Positions 57,084 to 64,000 of a stretch of DNA of 64,000 nt are shown here, in pieces. This DNA comes from Rhodococcus sp. Leaf247 (lineage in GTDB: Bacteria > Actinomycetota > Actinomycetes > Mycobacteriales > Mycobacteriaceae): NCBI RefSeq assembly GCF_001426185.1, contig NZ_LMRP01000003.1, positions 496,001 through 560,000 of the forward strand, written 5' to 3'. Both the position numbers and the translations under genes were made by a program. The notes beneath the pieces are model-generated. The model was not told where the DNA came from and did not search any database. It saw only the letters and a list, made by a program, of their open reading frames with translations. The stretch's first letter is position 1, and the number at the start of each line of letters is the position of its first letter.

Positions 57084-58226
57084 GTGATCCGCATGCTCAC
57101 CTTCGCCGTCGTTCTGGCGATCGTCACCTACGTGCTCCACCGACGCCTCGTCGTGGCGACACGGCTGTCCGGTACCGCCCGCCACGGCGCCGACCTGGTA
57201 CTCGTCCTGTTCTGGGCCGCGGCCGTCATCGGAATAGGGAGCGGCGAAGTGCTGAACCCGTCCTGGGCACGCTACGTCGCGTACCCCGGTCTGACCTGGT
57301 TGGCAGCGCTGCTCTATCTCTCGCTCGGGGCGATCGTGCTCGCGCTCGGCGCGCTGGTCGTCCGCATCGCCGGACGACTCTCCCGCCGTGACACCTCTCG
57401 CGCGCGGGCCACGTTCCTGCGCCGCTCTACGGCGGTGCTCGTACTCGGCACCGTCGCGGCAGTGGCGTACGGAGTCGTCGAGGCCGCCACACCACGCGTC
57501 ACCCGGACGACCGTCGAGCTGTCGGCACTTCCGCCGTCCTTCGACGGGATGCGCGTAGGGCTCGTCTCCGACCTGCATGTCGGTCCGGCGCGAGGACGCG
57601 CGTTCGTCCAGAGTGTCGTCGACTCGCTGATGGCGGAGAAGCCCGATCTGATCATCGTCGCCGGCGATCTCGTCGACGGCACCGTCGACCTGGTGGGGCC
57701 GTCGCTCGAACCGCTGAGCCAGCTGTCGGCTCCGCAGGGCGTCGTCGTCACCAGTGGGAACCACGAGTTCTATGCCGGTGACGGAGGCGCCTGGTTGGAC
57801 CTGTACGACTCGCTGGGACTGACCGTGCTCCGCAACGAGACACTGTCACTGGATCGAGGTGTGGACTCGATCGACCTGGTCGGCATCGAGGACCTCACCG
57901 CACCCGAACCGTACGAACCCGACCTGGCCTCGGCGCTCGAGGGCACGGACCCCGACGATTTCCAGTTGCTCGTCGCGCACCAGCCGAAGCAGGCTGTCGA
58001 GGCGTCGGAGCTCGGGGTGGACATGCAGGTGTCCGGGCACACGCACGGCGGTCAGATCTGGCCGATCGTGTATCTCGTTCCGCTGCAGCAACCGTCGGTC
58101 GAAGGGCTGGACACGGTGGGAAGGACCACCCTGTTCACCACGCGCGGCGCCGGCGCGTGGGGTCCTCCGGTGCGTATCGGCGCGCCGCCCGAGATCTCCG
58201 TGCTGGAGCTTCGGACGGCGCGCTGA
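57084..58226 (+). CDS. Membrane-anchored metallophosphoesterase
   Basis: 380 residues from GTG 57084. Four hydrophobic segments in the first 145 residues, then a calcineurin-like domain with the metal and catalytic motifs in order: LVSDLHVG, AGDLVDG, SGNHEF and VSGHTHGGQIWP. YaeI/YkuE-like; these can act on lipid-linked or peptidoglycan-precursor phosphates, but the substrate here is unknown. Follows the VWA gene on the same strand and converges on gcvP. Confidence 0.9.
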   Translation: MIRMLTFAVVLAIVTYVLHRRLVVATRLSGTARHGADLVLVLFWAAAVIGIGSGEVLNPSWARYVAYPGLTWLAALLYLSLGAIVLALGALVVRIAGRLSRRDTSRARATFLRRSTAVLVLGTVAAVAYGVVEAATPRVTRTTVELSALPPSFDGMRVGLVSDLHVGPARGRAFVQSVVDSLMAEKPDLIIVAGDLVDGTVDLVGPSLEPLSQLSAPQGVVVTSGNHEFYAGDGGAWLDLYDSLGLTVLRNETLSLDRGVDSIDLVGIEDLTAPEPYEPDLASALEGTDPDDFQLLVAHQPKQAVEASELGVDMQVSGHTHGGQIWPIVYLVPLQQPSVEGLDTVGRTTLFTTRGAGAWGPPVRIGAPPEISVLELRTAR

Positions 58227-58242
58227 CGGTCGGACCCGAAGG

Positions 58243-61101
<2,859 letters not shown>

Positions 61102-61143
61102 GTGTACTCCCGGGGTGGTGGCGAGGTGCACGCCCCCCACGCA

Positions 61144-61163
61144 GGGAGAGGCGCCCCTCTCCC
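61144..61163 (-). promoter_or_regulatory. Expression-platform hairpin of the glycine riboswitch
   Basis: GGGAGAGG (61144-61151) and CCTCTCCC (61156-61163) form a perfect 8-bp stem with a 4-base loop between the second aptamer and the gcvP ribosome site. No T-run follows, so it may act on translation or Rho-dependent termination rather than as a classical intrinsic terminator. Confidence 0.55.
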
Positions 61164-61164
61164 T

Positions 61165-61382
61165 CTGTCGCGATGCCCTGCCGCAGCGGGGCGCCTGAGA
61201 GATTCGGTCACCGCGAGCGGCGCCTTTCCCCGTGGGCGGGTGGTCGATTCCACCACTTTCCAGAGGCGTCGGAGCCCGCACGGTCCGGGTGCCTGAGAGA
61301 TTGACGGAGAGGTGCTGCTCCTTCGGCGCTCGCCCGGGCTCGTTCGGTGAAAGAACGTGTCCGGTCGAAGCTCTCCCGTGCG
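61165..61382 (-). ncRNA. Tandem glycine riboswitch
   Basis: Read on the minus strand, two glycine aptamers follow each other. Aptamer 1 has GGGAGAG (61372-61378), GCGCCGAAGGAGC (about 61317-61329) and AATCTCTCAGGC (about 61289-61302). Aptamer 2 repeats AATCTCTCAGGC (about 61192-61204) with a further GACAGAGGGAGAG closing segment near 61160-61172. The repeated consensus elements and position before gcvP identify it. Glycine binding normally switches gcv genes on. The first aptamer is canonical; the second is GC-richer and lacks an obvious GAAGGAGC. Confidence 0.9.
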
Positions 61383-61399
61383 GCGTCGACGCAGAGTCG

Positions 61400-61405
61400 A
61401 GTATA
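61400..61405 (-). promoter_or_regulatory. -10 element of the gcvP transcript
   Basis: TATACT on the minus strand (complement of 61400-61405) lies about 20 bases before the first aptamer. No convincing -35 is visible. It would start transcription near 61393, including the whole riboswitch. Confidence 0.5.
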
Positions 61406-61437
61406 TGTGACCGGCGCCGGAAGTAGCGTGCGGGCGG

Positions 61438-62040
61438 TCAGCCGGTCTTGCGGCTCGCGCGGTTCTTGCGGCGTGACGCCAGCTCGTCCTCGGGGGTCGG
61501 CTGGGCCTCGCCACCGTCGGCGCGCTCGGCCGGGAAGTCGGCGATGGCACCGGTGAGCTCGCGCATCGCACCGCTGACGGCGATACCGAAGACGCCCTGA
61601 CCGCCCTGCAGGAGATCGACGACCTCCTCGGCAGAGGTGCATTCGTAGACCGTGGTGCCGTCCGAGAACAGCGTGATGCGGGCCAGATCGGCGACGCCGC
61701 GTCGGCGCAGATGGTCGACGGCCACGCGGATGTTCTGCAGCGAGATACCGGTGTCCAGGAGCCGCTTGACGATCTTCAGGACGAGAATGTCCTTGAACGA
61801 GTAGAGACGCTGACTACCGGAACCGGCAGCACCACGAATGGACGGTACGACCAACCCGGTCCGCGCCCAGTAGTCCAGCTGGCGGTAGGTGATGCCGGCG
61901 ATCTGGCACGCACTGGGAACCCGGTAGCCGACCAACTCGTCCGGAACCGAATCGTCGGGGAACAGACCTGGCTGGGCCTCGTCCACGTCGTTCGATGCCG
62001 GCAGGTTCGTCTGCTCCGGCTCCTGCGGCTGATCTGCCAC
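61438..62040 (-). CDS. MerR-family regulator, second of the garA locus (Rv1830-like)
   Basis: 200 residues from GTG 62040 with GAGGGAG upstream; a longer frame exists but crosses the predicted promoter. Disordered N-terminus, then a MerR winged helix (CQIAGITYRQLDYWARTGLV, GSGSQRLYSFKDILVLKIVK), a coiled-coil-like segment and a basic tail (ASRRKNRASRK). Corresponds to Rv1830, an essential regulator of uncertain ligand. Faces away from gcvP-riboswitch with its own promoter. Confidence 0.88.
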   Translation of the reverse strand: MADQPQEPEQTNLPASNDVDEAQPGLFPDDSVPDELVGYRVPSACQIAGITYRQLDYWARTGLVVPSIRGAAGSGSQRLYSFKDILVLKIVKRLLDTGISLQNIRVAVDHLRRRGVADLARITLFSDGTTVYECTSAEEVVDLLQGGQGVFGIAVSGAMRELTGAIADFPAERADGGEAQPTPEDELASRRKNRASRKTG

Positions 62041-62173
62041 GTGCTTTTCTCCCTCTCGGACGACTGTGGTCGTACTCCCCAGATCGGTGAGTGCGACGAC
62101 GACGTCCGTGGCGTACGGCGAGGTCGAGAATACGCCCCCGTCGAGAAGAACGACACGTCCTTCATCGACCCGA

Positions 62174-62236
62174 ACGCTATGGACAGAATCGGGCGAATTC
62201 AACGCGCCACGCGGTAAGCCTCAACCTCAACTCAAG
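62174..62236 (-). promoter_or_regulatory. Promoter with tandem TTGAG repeats before the MerR gene
   Basis: On the minus strand TTGAAT (complement 62197-62202) and TAGCGT (complement 62174-62179) are 17 bases apart. Just upstream, complement of 62219-62236 contains TTGAG three times at 5-6 base steps. The repeats are centred about 60 bases before the predicted transcription start, a suitable place for an activator of the MerR or another family. Confidence 0.45.
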
Positions 62237-62251
62237 GGTGAGACTCGATCG

Positions 62252-62728
62252 TTATGAACCGCCGCTCGCCTTGAAGTCGTCCGGCGAGATGGTGTCCAGG
62301 AATTCCTTGAACTTCTCGACCTCGTCCTCGCGCTCGTCCGGCATGACGAGCCCGGCCTCGGCCAGAACCGGCTCTTCCGCGTAGATCGGAACTCCGGCCC
62401 GCAGAGCGATCGCGATGGAGTCCGACGGGCGCGCCGAGACCCGCACGTTCTGGTCGAACACGAGGTCCGCGTAGAAGGTGCCCTCCTGAAGGTCGACGAT
62501 GCGTACTTCCTTCAGGGATCGACCCAGAGCGGTGACGATGTCACCGATCAGATCGTGCGTCAGAGGACGAGGGGGTTGGACACCCTGCTGCTCCAACGCG
62601 ATGGCCGTGGCTTCGGTCTGACCGATCCAAATCGGCAGGTAGCGTTCACCATCCGACTCCCGCAACAGAAGGACCGGCTGATTCTGCGGCTGCTCCACCC
62701 GGATACCGATCACGCGCATCTCACCCAT
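62252..62728 (-). CDS. Bifunctional nuclease (BFN/DUF151) family protein
   Basis: 158 residues. GEMRVIGIRVEQPQNQPVLL, LRESDGERYLPIWIGQTEAT and VFDQNVRVSARPSDSIAIALRAGVPIY (in part) are the BFN signature, seen in Rv1829, whose position it shares between two MerR genes. Plant members have DNase and RNase activity; the bacterial role is not established. 133 bases downstream of the FtsR-like gene with possible own promoter. Confidence 0.9.
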   Translation of the reverse strand: MGEMRVIGIRVEQPQNQPVLLLRESDGERYLPIWIGQTEATAIALEQQGVQPPRPLTHDLIGDIVTALGRSLKEVRIVDLQEGTFYADLVFDQNVRVSARPSDSIAIALRAGVPIYAEEPVLAEAGLVMPDEREDEVEKFKEFLDTISPDDFKASGGS

Positions 62729-62861
62729 TGCGCCGCCTCCCAGCTGCTGTGTCTCGACCGTGATTCACCAGACTCGCGGACGTCTACTCCAGTGTATCGA
62801 CCGCACCGCCGACGACCGATCCGACAAACGATCCGGCGACGGACCGTGCGGTGGACCGGAG

Positions 62862-63602
62862 TTACTTGTCCAGTATTCCGTGGACCGCGGACTTGACCAA
62901 CGACGTGTGCAGCGACAGCGAAAGAGCCGCGAGTTCACGGATCAACTCTTCGGCGCGATCCCGGGCACCCGCGTCGCGGCCCAAGGCCACGGGCCCTGCC
63001 ACCTGAGCCAGCAGGGTCGCCTCCCTGTCCGCGGCGAGCTTGAACGCGCGCAGATGACGGACCTCGAGCCCGTACTGCGCCATCGCCGCCGCGGTGGACA
63101 CGAGGACCACCGCTTCCTCGTCGTAGAAGCCGGCGGGCCCGGCCGAGAGGAGTCCGCTCTTCTGTAGTTCGAGCAGGAAGCTCTCCTCGACGCCCGTGCG
63201 GGTGAGCAGATCGTCCCTGCTCATCCGGACACGTCGTTCCCCCAGGAACTCCGTCGGCGACACGCTGCCGGGTGCCAACGCCAGGATCCGGGCGCTCCGA
63301 GGTGCGGACGTACCGTCCACCACCGCGACGGTCGCCCGACTGTCAAGAGCGTCGAGCTGCTCCTTGATCACCTTGAGCGGAAGGTAGTGATCACGTTGAG
63401 CCGTGAGTACGTACCGCAACCGCTCGCAGTCCTCGATGGAGAACCTGCGGTAACCCGACGCCGTTCGTTCCGGGGAGATCAGTCCCTCGGCCTCGAGAAA
63501 ACGGATCTTCGAAATGGTGACGTCGGGGAAGTCGGGGCGCAGTCGATCGAGTACGGACCCGATCGACATGCCACCACCGGACTGTTGCCCGACAGCCGTC
63601 AT
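62862..63602 (-). CDS. ftsR: MerR-family regulator FtsR-like (Rv1828 homologue)
   Basis: 246 residues. Winged helix MSIGSVLDRLRPDFPDVTIS with FLEAEGLISPERTASGYRRF, dimerisation helix, then a long C-terminal domain characteristic of the FtsR/Rv1828 branch (MSRDDLLTRTGVEESFLLEL, RELAALSLSLHTSLVKSAVH). In Corynebacterium FtsR activates ftsZ. Its ATG shares one base with the garA stop (TGATG), so it is coupled to garA. Confidence 0.9.
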   Translation of the reverse strand: MTAVGQQSGGGMSIGSVLDRLRPDFPDVTISKIRFLEAEGLISPERTASGYRRFSIEDCERLRYVLTAQRDHYLPLKVIKEQLDALDSRATVAVVDGTSAPRSARILALAPGSVSPTEFLGERRVRMSRDDLLTRTGVEESFLLELQKSGLLSAGPAGFYDEEAVVLVSTAAAMAQYGLEVRHLRAFKLAADREATLLAQVAGPVALGRDAGARDRAEELIRELAALSLSLHTSLVKSAVHGILDK

Positions 63603-64000
63603 CAGCTACCTGCGCCGGCAGACGTCTCGCCGAGCTGTCCGCCTGCAGCCTGGCCCTTGGGGCCGGTGAGGAAGACGAGACGGAACTTGCCGATCTGCAC
63701 CTCGTCGCCGTTGGCGAGGACGGCCGAGTCGACCGGTTCACGATTGACGTACGTGCCGTTCAGGCTGCCGACGTCGACGACCTGGAAGTCCTCGTCGTCC
63801 TGACGGAACTCCGCGTGGCGACGGCTGACCGTGACGTCGTCGAGGAAGATGTCGCTGTCGGGGTGGCGTCCCGCGGACGTCGTGGGCTGGTCGAGCAGGA
63901 AACGGGACCCGGCGTTGGGACCGCGCTTGACCACCAGCAGGGCGGAACCGACAGGCAGGCCCTCGACACCGGACACCGGTGCTTCGGACGATCCCTGGGG
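63602..64000 (-). CDS. garA: GarA, FHA-domain regulator (N-terminus beyond the right edge)
   Basis: 132 codons are visible; the frame is still open at the window edge, so the start and the N-terminal phosphorylated ETTS-type motif are outside. The FHA domain is near-identical to mycobacterial GarA: GSALLVVKRGPNAGSRFLLD, SAGRHPDSDIFLDDVTVSRR, LNGTYVNREPVDSAVLANGD. GarA binds and inhibits 2-oxoglutarate dehydrogenase and glutamate dehydrogenase and activates glutamate synthase, switching when phosphorylated by PknB/PknG. An internal GTG at 63976 could be mistaken for the start. Confidence 0.93.
   Translation of the reverse strand, partial: PQGSSEAPVSGVEGLPVGSALLVVKRGPNAGSRFLLDQPTTSAGRHPDSDIFLDDVTVSRRHAEFRQDDEDFQVVDVGSLNGTYVNREPVDSAVLANGDEVQIGKFRLVFLTGPKGQAAGGQLGETSAGAGS

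Noticed and set aside
61102-61281. N-terminal extension of GcvP by 60 residues
   Set aside because: The extension is the translated second glycine aptamer; the conserved P-protein N-terminus begins after GTG 61101.

Overview
The window is high-GC, densely packed DNA from an actinobacterium of the Mycobacteriales, most likely a Rhodococcus-type Nocardiaceae. The evidence is gene content rather than any single marker: furA-katG, GarA with its MerR partner, a mycobacterial-type urease operon without ureE, GuaB1, malate synthase G, an EthA/MymA-like monooxygenase beside a VirS-like regulator, F420-type luciferase-like oxidoreductases, many GTG starts and several apparently leaderless genes. I see no insertion sequence, prophage, CRISPR array, rRNA or tRNA.

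Layout. 1-12 kb is accessory metabolism: an HxlR regulator, aldehyde dehydrogenase and MpaB-like gene (cut by the left edge) diverge from a thiolase. They are followed by a secreted lipase, a P450 that resembles the haem half of P450 BM3, TetR and AraC regulators, several VOC/glyoxalase proteins and their small regulators, a DHFR-like reductase, an FKBP lipoprotein and a helix-hairpin-helix protein. 12-25 kb holds furA-katG, a second LIP-type lipase, an IdeR-controlled siderophore-binding lipoprotein, two luciferase-like oxidoreductases, SDRs, a Clp-N protein with its own operator, and the monooxygenase/VirS pair. 25-33 kb has type II NADH dehydrogenase converging on the urease operon (thioesterase, ureA-B-C-F-G-D). 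33-41 kb is an iron-siderophore uptake cluster with IdeR boxes, then an MprF-like lysyl-phosphatidylglycerol synthase coupled to an antigen-85-like esterase. 41-52 kb has a BlaI/BlaR1-like pair with a near-perfect BlaI operator, a DEAD-box helicase with an RGG-like repeat tail, 6-phosphogluconate dehydrogenase, a DMT transporter, guaB1, two CNNM/CBS membrane proteins and a conserved protein. 52-64 kb has an aldo/keto reductase, malate synthase G, a von Willebrand-domain membrane protein, a metallophosphoesterase, glycine dehydrogenase behind a tandem glycine riboswitch, and the MerR / bifunctional-nuclease / MerR / GarA block, with GarA cut by the right edge.

From memory, the right two-thirds follows, in inverted orientation, the M. 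tuberculosis order Rv1827 (garA) to Rv1854c (ndh). The iron-uptake plus MprF block (about 32.7-40.9 kb) sits between the homologues of Rv1847 and Rv1846c, and a DEAD-box helicase sits between Rv1845c and gnd. Functionally, the right end is a carbon/nitrogen node: GarA regulates 2-oxoglutarate metabolism, and malate synthase and glycine dehydrogenase are neighbours. The centre is an iron and envelope region.

The observations most worth a second look are: a leader-peptide-like ORF, IdeR-like box and very strong terminator hairpin just upstream of the thioesterase-urease operon; an RDD domain fused to a FecCD-type permease; three phased repeats between the monooxygenase and its VirS-like regulator; a mutually exclusive hairpin set at 8.2 kb; and several small, translationally coupled ORFs.
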